Positions 43,715-55,194 of a stretch of 62,234 nt of DNA are shown here, piece by piece (the first letter of the stretch is position 1; the number at the start of each line of letters is the position of its first letter). The translations under genes were made by a program, and so were the position numbers. The notes under the pieces are model-generated. The model did not search any database and had not been told where the DNA came from. It was given only the letters and a program-made list of their open reading frames with translations. The stretch comes from Haplosporangium gracile (Eukaryota; Mortierellomycota; Mortierellomycetes; Mortierellales; Mortierellaceae), in NCBI GenBank assembly GCA_015499985.1, contig JAAAUF010000006.1, positions 1 through 62,234 on the forward strand. Direction: 5' to 3'.

Positions 43715-45835
43715 TCACCGTTTACTCCGAAATCTATCATTGGTAAACTCCAACTCAAAAGAACACCCAACCTCATCCAACCACCCCTGTACACGCTTAT
43801 GCTGATTTGTCCCCCACCGGAAGCCCAACCCGGCCGTCTGTAGGTTCGGAAACGACCTTGCGAACCAGTGCGTCGTCGCCCGGTCGTCAACTCCCCAGGC
43901 GACTCCTAAAGAATGGAGTTTTTCGAGCGTTGGGTTCTCCTTACGCAGCCGCAGCAGGCCGTCTCCTCCTCCCTCTCCTCCTCCTCCTCCTTCTGCTTCG
44001 CGGAACGCGTCGTCGTCGTCGTCATGCTGTGAAAAGTCGCGACCAACGAGTTCGGTGATTCCAAAGTCGAGGGACGGGATCAGGTTCGAACGTGTCAAGG
44101 TCAAACAGCGGAGTTTGGAAAGTCGGCCGAGGTGACGCCAGATCAGACGATGGTCATCCCTGCGAGCTGTCGACAGCAAGAACCCCATTGTGAGCGTCTC
44201 TATCGTCCCCTCACACGCCCAGCTGCGCGTCATCCTCGCCTCCACTCCGTTGGTGTCAGACGAGTCATCGACCATATGTCGGAAGGGGATGCCGTCAGGG
44301 AGGGAAACGACTCGAAGGGAGGAACAGGTCTCCAGGACTCGTTGGTAATCAAGATTCGTACACACCCTTCGTTTCCTCATCCATCGCATCTCGCTGCTCG
44401 TCAACGGCCCAGGCGGATAAACTGTGATCTGGTCGATCCCCTCAACAGAGGAAGAGGAGGAATGGTAGGGACGAGTGTCTTGGTGGAGATTAAAGGCATT
44501 ATTCCATTGATCGCCAGGACCAATCTCAAGATATGTCAAGAACTGGGACCGACTCACCGCGAGTGCAAACAGATCTTGAGCTCCCAAGGTCCGAAGTCCC
44601 CGCACAATCAAGGCCTTCAATTGTGGGAAGAACAGGGTCATCTCCTTAGAGTTTGTCAAGATGTCCTCCCGTTCTTGATGCGCCAACATAACGTCGAATC
44701 CCTCATCCGACTCTCCTGTTCCCGAGCTGGACAGCGAACGGATATCCTCGCATGCGGCAGAAGATGGGAGCAGACGGCAAAGCCAAAGGGCCCACGAACC
44801 AGTCGTCTCGAGCCGCTCAATCTTGGGGCAGTACCGTAGCAGGATCTGTCCAAACTCGCCCGGTTGTGCCTGGCGGTTGGCAGGATTGTAATTGATGTCT
44901 TTAGAGTTGATGATGATGGACTTTAAGTTTCCGAGCCGTCGAAACGTTGCAAGTGTATTGGCCGTGCTTCTCATTATCAGGAGGGGTAAAAAATTGAACG
45001 ATTCGAGGGGATGAAGTTGCACGGTCGTCTCTGTTGACGATGTTGTTGTTGTTGATTTGGTAGAAGGAAAGCTGTCGGCGTAGGTGTGCCAGTACCCGTC
45101 AATGATAAGGGACTTGAGCCTCGGCAAGGCATCCAAGATCATGTCGATGTCAAGACAAATAGACCTAGGATGGTTAGGACCATACCACCCTATATGGATA
45201 TCCAGCGATGTCAACGTCGGTAGGTTGTATATCGTCGTCTCGAGCAGCCACATCGAATTGACGTGGCCCTCGAACACAAACTCCTGTAAGGCTGGACGGT
45301 TTGGTCCTAGAGGGATGCCCGGTACCACCTTCGGAGAACCAGGAGTTGTTTTCGTGACAGCATCATTATCAGCAATGGTATCAGCGGCAACAGCAGCAGC
45401 GCGATCCAGATCCTTCCAGCTGTCCACAGAATCCATTCCATCCACACAAATGGGCAACAGCTCCCTCGGACAATCAAACAAGATATCAAGCATATCGGCT
45501 ACCGAGAAATCACTTTGCACTCTCGAATGCCAAGTCGCCGAACGGAGATAACGCTTATTGGCCTTGATGGCTGCAATGTACGCCAGCGAGTGTGGGCGAC
45601 CAGGAAATGCGGCTGCCCTTCCTCTAGGTAAAGGACGCTGGGAGCGGAGGCCGTCGAGGTAGAAGGTCTCTGCGCGGAAGAGGTGGGGTTTTGATTCATG
45701 GTACCACAGACGGGAGACGAGGGTACAGGAGAGGAGGGAGGAGCGGGGGAGGTAGGCGAATATGGGGGAGAGGATTTCTGGTGGCAGAGGAGGGAGTGGC
45801 CGAATGCGGCCTTGTTCTTGTTGTTTTTCCTGCAT
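43715..45835 (-). CDS. F-box/LRR-like protein 1, 706 aa
   Basis: Intronless ORF. The start MQEKQQEQGRIRPLPPLPP (45835) is preferred because the upstream in-frame extension to 45955 reads through a hydrophobic leader with no family likeness. The F-box spans about residues 15-60 (LPPEILSPIFAYLPRSSLL then LVSRLWYHE). LRR-like strands follow (LTSLDIHIGWYG; LPRLKSLIIDGYW; LGNLKSIIINSK), and a C-terminal block has HWFARSFPNLQTAGLGF. F-box proteins link targets to the SCF ubiquitin ligase through Skp1; the LRR part would bind the substrate, which is unknown. First of five related units on this strand. Confidence 0.88.
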   Translation of the reverse strand: MQEKQQEQGRIRPLPPLPPEILSPIFAYLPRSSLLSCTLVSRLWYHESKPHLFRAETFYLDGLRSQRPLPRGRAAAFPGRPHSLAYIAAIKANKRYLRSATWHSRVQSDFSVADMLDILFDCPRELLPICVDGMDSVDSWKDLDRAAAVAADTIADNDAVTKTTPGSPKVVPGIPLGPNRPALQEFVFEGHVNSMWLLETTIYNLPTLTSLDIHIGWYGPNHPRSICLDIDMILDALPRLKSLIIDGYWHTYADSFPSTKSTTTTSSTETTVQLHPLESFNFLPLLIMRSTANTLATFRRLGNLKSIIINSKDINYNPANRQAQPGEFGQILLRYCPKIERLETTGSWALWLCRLLPSSAACEDIRSLSSSGTGESDEGFDVMLAHQEREDILTNSKEMTLFFPQLKALIVRGLRTLGAQDLFALAVSRSQFLTYLEIGPGDQWNNAFNLHQDTRPYHSSSSSVEGIDQITVYPPGPLTSSEMRWMRKRRVCTNLDYQRVLETCSSLRVVSLPDGIPFRHMVDDSSDTNGVEARMTRSWACEGTIETLTMGFLLSTARRDDHRLIWRHLGRLSKLRCLTLTRSNLIPSLDFGITELVGRDFSQHDDDDDAFREAEGGGGGEGGGDGLLRLRKENPTLEKLHSLGVAWGVDDRATTHWFARSFPNLQTAGLGFRWGTNQHKRVQGWLDEVGCSFELEFTNDRFRSKR

Positions 45836-46156
45836 CTCCGGTGGTGCTAAATGGAAAGGCGAATAAGGATGGGAAGTGGTGTGAGATGGAAAAGGTGCAG
45901 GGATGGAGGATGAACAAACGAGAGATGCAAGGGAAAGCAAGACAAACCAATACAAGGAAGAGAGGAGGAAGACTAAGAAGAAACAAGTGAGCGTTCGTTT
46001 GATCTTAAACTTTTTTTTTAGGGGCGTGTGTGCCTGTCCTTAGGCTGCGGCGCATGCGCGCATGATTTCAGTACAAAGAAGGTTTGCCACCAAACAATAA
46101 AATGCTGAGGCGGGAATAATTTCAACACTCATTTCTTTTAATCATGACCAAACCTA
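45836..46156. other. Spacer in the F-box array
   Basis: Upstream region of F-box gene 1, GA-rich on the + strand near 45880-45990. No gene seen. Confidence 0.5.
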
Positions 46157-46357
46157 CTAAAAAGGACGCTGTGACTCAACAAATACCCACACAATCGAGC
46201 ACCGCTTTACCGTCCACTCTCCAAAAACACACAACTCTCCTTTTCCTTCCTTATCCTTCACAACGGCCTTATTGTGCGCCAATCCCAACACTCTCAGCTT
46301 CGAAAACGACCTCGCAAACCTCATCACCATCTCGCGTCTATCCTGTGCCAGCAGCAA
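46157..46357 (-). pseudogene. F-box/LRR gene relic, C-terminal end only
   Basis: A short frame contains DRREMVMRFARSFSKLRVLG and ends near CSIVWVFVESQRPF. It matches the C-terminus of F-box protein 2 (DRKEMVLWFARSFPKLGVLG). No F-box or LRR body precedes it, so it is a truncated remnant. Confidence 0.7.
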
Positions 46358-46556
46358 CCACTATTTCGTTAACGATCGAATTTTCTGCAGCCTCCCTAGT
46401 CATTAGATCCCTTAACAGGTCCGCTAAAATAACGAACTGATGATGCCTGAAATAACTAAGAAACTGTTTCGCCATTAAATAGAAAATTCCAAAAACAAAG
46501 AGGCAATACTACACTTTACTTTCTTCTCATTAACAAAAATAAACCAAGTACGAGGA

Positions 46557-48533
46557 TTACGGCTGGAAAAAGATCCGAGGAATAGAGCAATTCTTGACCC
46601 CCTCGTCCTTCAAGAATCCAGTGTACCGCGCCTGCTTCTTCCCCTTCACATAAGCCTCATGAAATTTCAACCCAAGGACCCCCAGTTTCGGAAACGACCT
46701 CGCGAACCACAACACCATCTCCTTACGGTCATCCACCTTCCACCACGACGACAAGCACCCAATCTCTTCCAACGTCTCGCTCATCCCTCCTACTCCCCTT
46801 CCTGCAAACAGAGCCTTCACTCCATAGTCGAAAGATGGGATCAGCCCGCACCGGCCTGGTATCGAGGGCGAAGAGGAATGTGCAAACGTCAACGAACGCA
46901 GCTTCTTGAATCGTCCCAGGTGGTCCCAGACGAGCTTGTGACTCTCGTATTGGTTGGTCGGAATGTCGAATCCGATGGTGAGAGACTCCAGTGTCCCTTC
47001 ACAAGCCCAGGGTCGAATAGCCGCCTTGTCGTCCAAGAGATCCTCAAACGAGATGCTGTGTTTTGTCATCGAAAAACGAACAAGACTGGGACAGAGCTGC
47101 AGGAACAACATCAGGTCTCGACTGTTAAAAGCCCGTCGATTCCGGAGCCGTCTTACCTCGAACATCGCCTGTTCGTAAAACGCAAACCCGTTTGGTGACA
47201 AGGAATGATTAAGTTGGGCTGCTGATTGGCTGTCTGGTGGAATGGCCGCTTCTGCATCCTCATCGTACATCTCCCAGAACCTAAAGTGGTCGGACGAAGT
47301 CTGGATGTCCAGGTCTGTCAAGAACCGAGCCTGAACTCCCAATGAGATGAGGTCCTGGGCGGAGAGTGAATGATCCCTTCCAAGAACCAACCTCTTCAAC
47401 TGTGGGAAGATTGGGTCCGCGCCTTTGCCCTCCAGTAACTCTCCAACTTCCTGTTCATGAAATCTTTGTCGCATTCGGTCTCGCTTCAGCTCAAAGGCGT
47501 CAATGGTTTGCTCTTCAGACAATCCCGATTCATCTTGCAGCGAATATCCGCTCACCAAGGACCTTAGGTGCAACAACTGGTCGTACGGCAAAATCGGTAG
47601 ATCAAACAACCAAAGCGGGATTATACCGCAAGTCTCGACAGACTCCAGTTTTGTACAAAACTCCTTCAAAGCCCGAACAAAGTCATATGGTCGACCCATT
47701 TGATAGACACCATCTGGCGAATAATTCGGCATGATGACAATCCTCTTCAAGTTACCCAATCTCCTGAAGAACAACGATGCATCCCGTCCGTCTTGACCCA
47801 TCAGACACGGAGTGAAAGTACACGACTCGAGACGATACTGATCTTTTGGCCCTGTGCTTGCTCCTTCCCTCTCAACTTCAACGTGGCTGTCGTGATCCTC
47901 GTTGGGCTCTATTCTCGTGGGAGGTACATATTCGGTTATCCATCCTATGATACTGAGATGCTTCAGGCAACGAAGAGCATCCAAGATCCTGCCTATATCA
48001 ATACGGTACCCCACCTGTGCCCTGGTCCCAGTCCTCTGCAAAAAGTGGATGTCCAATGACATCAAGGACGTGAGACTGCACAGGACCGACTCGAAAAATC
48101 GCCAGGATGAGCTGTTCCCGGTATAGGAAAGATGTGTCAGGGATGGACAATTGGGTCCAGGGGCGTAAAAGACCGGTGAATTCGCTGCTGCTAGTGGTGG
48201 TGATAATGATGGTGGTGATCCTGTCGTCTTGGCTTCGTGCTCGTCTGGACGGTAGTCCAGAAGGATGTCCAAGAGTTCCGGAACTACAGTCTCACCGCTG
48301 ACGTGGGACCGCCAGGCGACTCGGCGGAGGAGGTGTTTATGGGGCCTGACAGCTGATATTCTCGTGCTAAAGGACTGTTGCAACGAGTCGAAGGTGATGT
48401 TGCTGTAGAGCTGGGTTTGTGCCTCGCCGTGCCAGAGGTGTGAGACAAGCATGCATCGGCAAAGCTCTTTTTGTGAAAGGTTGCAAAAGACGAGAGCGAG
48501 AGTCTCTGCTGGGAGCTGCCTTGGTGGCGACAT
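46557..48533 (-). CDS. F-box/LRR-like protein 2, 658 aa
   Basis: Intronless and complete, starting MSPPRQLPAETLALVFCNLS. The F-box is at residues about 5-45 (LSQKELCRCMLVSHLWHGEA). Strand-turn repeats follow (LTSLMSLDIHFLQR; LRCLKHLSIIGW; FPQLKRLVLGRDHSLSAQDL; RFLTDLDIQ). The C-terminal block is DRKEMVLWFARSFPKLGVLG. Predicted to act as substrate adaptor of an SCF ubiquitin ligase, target unknown. It is the best preserved member of the sub-group that includes the relics at 46157 and 48969, with which it shares the C-terminal block. Confidence 0.9.
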   Translation of the reverse strand: MSPPRQLPAETLALVFCNLSQKELCRCMLVSHLWHGEAQTQLYSNITFDSLQQSFSTRISAVRPHKHLLRRVAWRSHVSGETVVPELLDILLDYRPDEHEAKTTGSPPSLSPPLAAANSPVFYAPGPNCPSLTHLSYTGNSSSWRFFESVLCSLTSLMSLDIHFLQRTGTRAQVGYRIDIGRILDALRCLKHLSIIGWITEYVPPTRIEPNEDHDSHVEVEREGASTGPKDQYRLESCTFTPCLMGQDGRDASLFFRRLGNLKRIVIMPNYSPDGVYQMGRPYDFVRALKEFCTKLESVETCGIIPLWLFDLPILPYDQLLHLRSLVSGYSLQDESGLSEEQTIDAFELKRDRMRQRFHEQEVGELLEGKGADPIFPQLKRLVLGRDHSLSAQDLISLGVQARFLTDLDIQTSSDHFRFWEMYDEDAEAAIPPDSQSAAQLNHSLSPNGFAFYEQAMFEVRRLRNRRAFNSRDLMLFLQLCPSLVRFSMTKHSISFEDLLDDKAAIRPWACEGTLESLTIGFDIPTNQYESHKLVWDHLGRFKKLRSLTFAHSSSPSIPGRCGLIPSFDYGVKALFAGRGVGGMSETLEEIGCLSSWWKVDDRKEMVLWFARSFPKLGVLGLKFHEAYVKGKKQARYTGFLKDEGVKNCSIPRIFFQP

Positions 48534-48968
48534 CTCTTTTTTTTTGGTGATGAGGGTGTGGGAGAGTGGTTGCGAGAGAGAAAAAAAAGATGGAATAAGA
48601 GGGAAAGGGGGAGGAGGAGGGGGCGGTGGGGGTTTTGTGTTTTGTGAACGGGGCGGAAGAATAAAAACTTTTGGCTGACGTTTGATAACTGTCCGTTCGG
48701 TTTGAAGGAAAAGGGACGCAGTAAAGAATGCAAAGAAGAGAAGAGCATAAAACCAAACGGACGACCGTCGATACCTGAATCACATACCAACGATTTCGCT
48801 ACGACCAACACGGTCGCTTCTCGAGAAGCACCCTCTGAATCGAACGCCCTTCCGCCTCCCCATCCTTTAAAAAAGGCATCAAACTATTCCCTTCTTTCAG
48901 CCTACAGGAAACTGTACGAAATGAAGACTGTTTCGCCACTAAAATAATAATTCTGGTAGAGACGAGAT
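48534..48968. other. Upstream region of F-box gene 2
   Basis: GA/GG-rich + strand, that is, a pyrimidine-rich leader for the - strand gene. No gene seen. Confidence 0.5.
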
Positions 48969-51099
48969 TTACTCAAAGTACTTCGACTCGAAAATGGCTC
49001 GTCCAATGAAACATTGCTCTCCCTCCAAGTACTCTTGGTGGTACATCAACCCCAAGACTCTAAGCTTTGGAAACGACCTTGCGGACCATAGTACCATCTC
49101 TCGACCGTCCCTACCGCCCATCATGACGGCAACGACCAGATCTCTGTCAACGTCTCATTCATACTCTCTCCTACAGCAAGCAAACCTTCAACTCCATAGG
49201 CAGGAAAAAGATTAAAGCTGAGCGGTTCCCACTCGAAGAGAAGCGTACAAAGGTTAGCAACGCAGCTTCTTAAAGCGACCCAGGTGTTTCCAGGCGAGTT
49301 TATGATTCTCCGGTTGGTCAGTCGCGATGTTAAATCCAATTTTGAGAAACTCGAGTGTTTTCTCGCAGGCCCAAGGCAAAATAATCTGTTTCCCATTATT
49401 GTCGTCGCTGAGAGAGCCTTGGCTCCTGCTACTGTCGTCTACGAGGAGCTCGAAAGGGACACAAAAGTTTTTCAAAGCGAAACGGCGAAGGCTGGAACGG
49501 ATTCGCAAGAACGGCATCAAGTCCCGGTTCTCGATCTGTCTCCGTTTCCTGAGCCGTCGATTCTCAACCAGCTTGTCCCACTATGTTAAGAAAAATTGCG
49601 CTGTTGTAGTTGGCATAAGAGTGGTGTCGGCGGATGCTACATCCTTGTCATAAATGTCCTAAACATCTTTATGAACATGAGAGGTGGGCTGGTAATTGAT
49701 CTCTAGGTGTGTCAGCAATCGTGCTTGGACTCCTAATGAGATTAGATCCTGGGCCGACAGAGCATGTTTCCTTTGGAAAATCAAAGTTTTCAGTTGAGGG
49801 AAAAACGGGTCCGCATTCTTCCCTCCAGCAGTTCTCTTACTTCCTGCTCCTCTGGCTGGTTTTGTACCGCACTATACCATACGACCACCTCGTCGGGCAA
49901 TGGATCCTCGATCAAAAAGTTGAGGTGATGTATCCTGTCGGAAGGGACGATGGCCAGATCAAAGAGTTAAATACGACTGGACCGATGATACTGATAGCCT
50001 CCAGCGCCGGACAAAACTGCTTCAAGGCTCGGCCAAGTGCCCCAGGTCGATTTCTTTCAAATTGGTCGAAAAGGATGTCTGGGAATCGATCGAGATCTTT
50101 TCCAGGCTCCCAAGTCTCCTGGAACACATATACATGTCCGCCGCTCTGCGTGGCCACATCAGGACCGGGTTGAAAGTAAACGATTTTAAATGATGTTACT
50201 GCCCTCCAGGTCTTGATGTTGTATCCGCCGTGGTGAGGTAGAGATTGTGATCATCGACTCTGGCGGATGTTGTTGCGTAATGGAACGCCCGCCCACTGAT
50301 GCTGAGGTGCTTCAGGTGTGGGAATGCCGTCAATACCCTATCCATGTCCAAAGTGTACATCTCCTGGTAACCACCGCTGCGACGAAAATGAAGGTTCAGC
50401 GTCGTCAATGTCGTTAGCCTGTACAGGACCGAAACGAAAAAGGAATTGGATCGACAACCTCCGACAAAAGAAAGATGCGTCAAGCCTGGGCGATTGGGCT
50501 CAACAGTGTAATCGAGTGGTTGCAAGCTCGATAGCATTAGCGACGTCCTGACGTTGATATCGGCAGGTGCGAAGGTAGGCAATCCGTGAGAAGAAATGTC
50601 GTTACTTTTAACTGAACGCTGGTGTGGATCGGTTACCTCCAGCAGTGGAAAGAGGCATCCAGGGTGGGTGAATGAATCCAGGAGGGTAGACCACTGGGTG
50701 CAAGGTCGATGGCGATGGCAATGATCTGAGATTGATATCGACAGGTGCGAAGAAGGGCTTCGGGACGTGGGAAGGAGAAGAAAAGGAAGAAGAGATCATG
50801 TCTTCCTCACCAGCACGGAAGTCGAGAAGGATGTCCAAGGGGTTCTCTGCCCAGGTTTCCTGATCATTAATGGAGGACCATTGGACTCGTCGAAGTAGAT
50901 GTTTTCTGGTCTGGACGGCTTGTACAATTAAATCATGAGTTGAAAACTCATTGTCGAGGATGATATTGTTGTAGAGCCGGGCTTCGACCTCGGTGTGCCA
51001 GAGCTGACAGACCAGCATGCATCGGTAGAGATCTCTCCGATTGAGGTAGTGAAATATTAGCGCGAAGACTTTGGCAGGGAGTGGTTTCAGTACAGGCAT
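48969..51099 (-). pseudogene. F-box/LRR pseudogene 3, multiple frame breaks
   Basis: Starts with an intact F-box (50608-51099; LPAKVFALIFHYLNRRDLYR then CMLVCQLWHTE). It then continues in pieces in different frames: 50196-50582 (LTHLSFVG; LTTLTTLNLHF; FPHLKHLSISG), 49912-50157, 49121-49520 and a C-terminal piece with REMVLWSARSFPKLRVLGLM ending at a stop at 48969-48971. Piece order matches F-box gene 2. A segment (FAPVDIN / FAPADIN) is present twice near 50550 and 50740. Frame changes lack intron signals, so this is decay rather than splicing. A truncated F-box-only product is conceivable. Confidence 0.8.
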
Positions 51100-51578
51100 C
51101 GTCCTGGGTAGTGAGAAGGTTACTTTTCAACTTTGAAGAGGGCTAATAATATGAAAGGTTGGAGTTGGACGCATGCTAAGTTTACTTTGGAAAGTTGGAC
51201 TCATGTCAATTGACTTTTCTGGAGAACTAGACGCAGCTTTCGAATGACTTAACATTAAACAAACTAAAAATTTCTTTCTAATTTCGGGCCGTCCATATTT
51301 CCACTGCTAGAAATCATCCTAGTCGCGGCCCTACTGTGATGGGGGCTAATTCATCAGGGCCGTATCCCTTGGAATCATGTGTGGCAAAGCAACCTACAAC
51401 TTGGTGTGGTTGTGTGAGGATGGAAGCAGCAGAACAAAATTACAAGCATCACAGCATACCCAATTGTATCATCATCAAGACATATAAACGCGTACTGAGG
51501 GTGCCTGAATATCAGTTGGTACACCTCCAACTGACAACGCCCTTCGCCGTCTCTGTATCAAGCATTCCTCTCTTTGTT
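51100..51578. other. Spacer in the F-box array
   Basis: Between pseudogenes 3 and 4; no recognisable gene. Confidence 0.5.
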
Positions 51579-53614
51579 TCATTGAAGCAGCTTCTGCCGC
51601 TGACGCTTGCAAATAGGACAATAACAACACTCAGTAACAAGCGTCCAAGAATGATTCACACCCTCCAACCACCCTCTCACAACCTCCTCCATCGTCGACC
51701 CTTCTCGCACACTCAATCCAATCTGAGTCAGTCGAGGAAACGCCCTAACAATCCACAGAACTGTCTCTCGATCGCCGACAGTTCACATCGATCCCAGCGA
51801 CAGAATCTTCTCCATTCTTTCGTTCACACTTCCACCATTCGGTGAAAAAGGAACAAGGCGTCGATCCCATGCTCGAGACTGGGGATCAAACTGGGGCGTC
51901 CTATTGTCAAAGAAACGAGTTTTCGGAACAGTCCCAAGTGCGCCCAAACGAGTCGATGGTCTTTTGGATCTGCTATTCCAAGAACAAACCCCAGCTCGAG
52001 CGACTCGAGTGATCCTTCACACGCCCAGCGTCGAATCATCCCCCTGACTCCACCGCCATCCCTGCTGCGGACAAAACTCTCTTCACCACCATCACGGTCC
52101 TGATCGCAGTTGTCGTGTTGCACCACCATACCTTCAAAGCAAACTCCCAGAGATCCTGCAGAAAAGTGCCGAAGACTTGCACAAATCTTCAAAAAGAACA
52201 ACAGGTCCTGGCTTCGAAGAGGACTGCGCCGCCTCAGCCTAGCCAACTTTTCTGGGTTACCCACAGCCGCCGCCGAGGCCGTAATCTCTGCATCTTCTCG
52301 TTGCCCTACAACCTCCGGGTCCGTCTCGTACAGATTCCAGGCTCCATCTTTGTAGGTCTGATACTGCAGCGTCACATGGGTCAGGAACTGGGCCTGGACC
52401 CCCAAACAGACAAAATCCTGTACCGACAATCCATGATCCCGTATCTTCAACCTTTTCAAGTTGAAAAGATACGACCGTCCGATCAGACCAGTATATACCT
52501 GCGACACAAGTTCCTCCCGCTCTTGTTGCTCCAGTTGCTCCTGAAGAAGCACAGCCTCTGCTCTGGGCGCTACCAATGTTGATGACATCCATTTCTAAAC
52601 TCGGTATTCGTACTCCTGCTGCTGAGCGAGCTGTTCTGTCAGCTCATGCTCCAGCTTTTCCGCATCGCAGTCCTAATACTCGGTGAAAGAGGTAGGAGGC
52701 AGGAGAACCAGGTTTGGAGGGCACCCGTGATCTCGACGCAGTCTATGTTCGGACAGTACTTTTCCAGGACTCGATCAAACTCGCCTGGTCGCGGCTCGCC
52801 GGGAGGTGGGACATTTAATGAGGACTCCATGATCCGGATGGGCTTGAGGTTCGGCAGTCGCTTGAAAATATCAAATGAGGCTGGTCCCGGTCGCATCAGG
52901 AGGTTAGACACAAAGGTGAGAGACTCCAGTCTGTAATCGTCTTTGGTCAATCTCAGCAGTGCTGCTGATGCTAGTGGTGTCCGAATAAGGAGGAGGGTCA
53001 AACTGGAGTGGCGGATCTTCGAGCGAGAGGTACTTCAGTAGGGGTAAAGTCTCCAAGAACCATTCGAGATTGACTATGTAGGTCCCACTGACCACCAGCC
53101 TTAGACTCATCAAAGTCGTTGACAGATGCTCCAAAGTGTTTTCCAGCAGATGCATCCGCCGAAAATCGCCCAAGACAGTCGAGGACTCGAGGCACAGTGG
53201 ACGATCATGCCCAGGTCGAAGAGGGAGTGCAGATCTACGGAGTTTGTCTTTGCCTCCGTTACAAATCTTATCGATTCAGTTAGATAGAGGAAGTGGCCCT
53301 GGCAATTTGTAGTCAAGTAACACCTCGAGCAGGTCAGCGTCAGTCACTTGTACTGGTAGGTCGGGGCCGTCTTTGATGCCTCGAAAGATGAACCAGTGGA
53401 CATGATGGATGAGGTGTCGGTTGGATAAGATGACAGGGAGGTGTGCAGGGAAGAGGGGTATGCCGTCTCGCTTGTTGATGGTAACTGTGCAGTAGAGGTA
53501 TGGTATGGCTTCATGGTACCAGAGAACACAGACTTGGATGCATTGGAAGAGATCGCTGGTGGAGAGGTATGAGAGAACGACGCCCAGGATCTCTCCTGGT
53601 AGCGGCCGTGGCAT
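51579..53614 (-). pseudogene. F-box/LRR pseudogene 4, multiple frame breaks
   Basis: The first piece (53276-53614) starts MPRPLPGEILGVVLSYLS with an F-box (DLFQCIQVCVLWYHEA) and stops after the DLLEVLLDY block. LRR-like pieces continue in other frames: 52904-53173 (LPLLKYLSLED), 52639-53001 (LPNLKPIRIMESS; FDRVLEKYCPNIDCVEITG), 51824-52588 (LKRLKIRDHGLSVQDFV; RWACEGSLESLELGF) and a C-terminal piece near 51600-51770 (VRAFPRLTQIGLSV) ending at 51579-51581. The 254-residue piece still reads cleanly, so decay is recent or partial. Most similar in layout to F-box protein 1. Confidence 0.78.
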
Positions 53615-53926
53615 TGAGTACGGCGGGGGTGAGTGAGAGTTTGGGTGGGGATAGAGAAGAGAAAAGAAAAAAAGACACTGCGGCGTCCATTTTTTGTTCT
53701 TTGCCTCACCCGCTTTACTTTTGAGTTTGCTTTCTCCTGACTTGAATTTTCGTCTCTGATTATTGACGCGTGAACCAACCAAAAACACCCCGCGTATTCC
53801 GTGTTCCGCGCCTTTGTCGCCTTTTCTTCCCACACTTTCCGCCTTCTCTCCACACTCTTTTCTTTTTTTTTCCTTCCTTCTATTCATTCACTACCACCCA
53901 TTTCGCCCCTTCCACCTCAAGCAGCG
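53615..53926. promoter_or_regulatory. Divergent intergenic region between F-box pseudogene 4 and the YCII gene
   Basis: 312 nt between two divergent starts. Pyrimidine-rich on the + strand just before the YCII start (CTTTTCTTTTTTTTTCC, then CCACCTCAAGCAGCG). It may have been a shared promoter. Confidence 0.4.
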
Positions 53927-54794
53927 ATGTTCAAGGCAATCTCATTCTCGCGCCTCGCCGCCCTTCCCGCTCGCATCCATCACCACCGCGCCCTTTCCGT
54001 CTCTGGTAACAACCAGCGCCTTCATCCTTCCCGCACGCAATGCAGATTCGCTCATCCATGGCACCTTCCACTTAACCAGCACAAGAACAAAAAAATACAC
54101 ACTACTACATCCAAACTGGTCCCCTCAGCGCTCTTCGACACCATACCACCGCCATCATCTACGACTGACACCGTCAATTGATTCTTCCCATATCTCACAC
54201 ACATTATTTCCAATCTTATATTATACATAGCAGCGGCGAACGCAACAAAGAACCAATTTATCGTCATCGCCCGCGACTTCACAGACCCCGAAGCCCTTAC
54301 CCGCCGCCTTGACGTACGTTCCAAACATCTCGTCGAGGCCAAAGAACTCAAAAAATCCGGCAAACTTCAAGCTGGAGGTGCTCTTCTTACTGACCACTCT
54401 GAGTTAGGGAGAATGATTGGGTCCATTATGATCTTCCAGGCTGAGACCTCTGAAGAGGTCCGTCAGCTCGTTGAAAAGTAAGTTGTCGTTTTTTTGTTCA
54501 TTTTTCTGCTTGTTTTTGAATTTAGAACATTGGAAGGTGTACTGGAAGGAAAAAAAAAAAAGGTAGAAGGCAAAAGCATTGTTCAAGATAGTGAGCGTGT
54601 AACAGAAATTACGAGAAGATTCTTTTTTTTTCCGGAGTACTGACTAGGGAACCCCTCCCCTCAAAATTTGCCTCTTCTTTTATCTTTTTTCATTTTTATC
54701 TGGCCTCGTAAAAACCAACAGGGACTACTACGTGACCGGAAAGGTCTGGGAGCACTACCAGATCCTTCCCTTCCGTTCTGCTGATTTGTCATAA
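53927..54794 (+). CDS. YCII-domain protein, probable mitochondrial, 132 aa
   Basis: Three exons: 53927-54005, 54231-54477 and 54722-54794, phase-matched. Residues 1-26 (MFKAISFSRLAALPARIHHH) are basic, Ser/Ala-rich and free of acid, like a mitochondrial presequence. The YCII fold follows: NQFIVIARDFTDPEALTRRL, then RSKHLVEAKELKKSGKL, GGALLTD, IGSIMIFQAETSEEVRQLVE and YYVTGKVWEHYQILPFR. The family is a ferredoxin-like fold related to dehydrochlorinases and muconolactone isomerase-like enzymes, with unclear function in eukaryotes. A His and Asp typical of the YciI pocket are present (KHL; TDHS). Confidence 0.9.
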
Positions 54795-55194
54795 TGGTCG
54801 AGAGATATGAACAAAGATAGATCACAAAAGTAAATCCAAGAAAACTACTCTAGGACTGAACCATTCAACAACAAGTAAAACAACCTTCCAAATAATTGTA
54901 TTTAGTCCGCATCCAACCCCAAGTGCACAAGACATGGCAAAAGACGATTTGCAAGTTTTTGTTTGTTGTTCGTTACAAGTTTTAATAGATAATTACTAGT
55001 ACTACAACTACAACCAAATCGTACAAATTTTGTGGGTGACTTTTTTCATAAAAGTAGTGTGTGAATGAGTGTGGTGTACAAAGAAGTAGATCTTGTTGGT
55101 ACAAAAGGTAAAGAACGACATTGAAAACAAAGAAAAGGCAAGAAAACAGTAAAGAACACAACAAAAATAAGAAAAAAAAAAAAGGAAGCATAAA
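54795..55194. other. Convergent 3' intergenic region
   Basis: 400 nt, A/T-rich, between the ends of the YCII gene (+) and the CSL gene (-). No gene seen. Confidence 0.5.
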
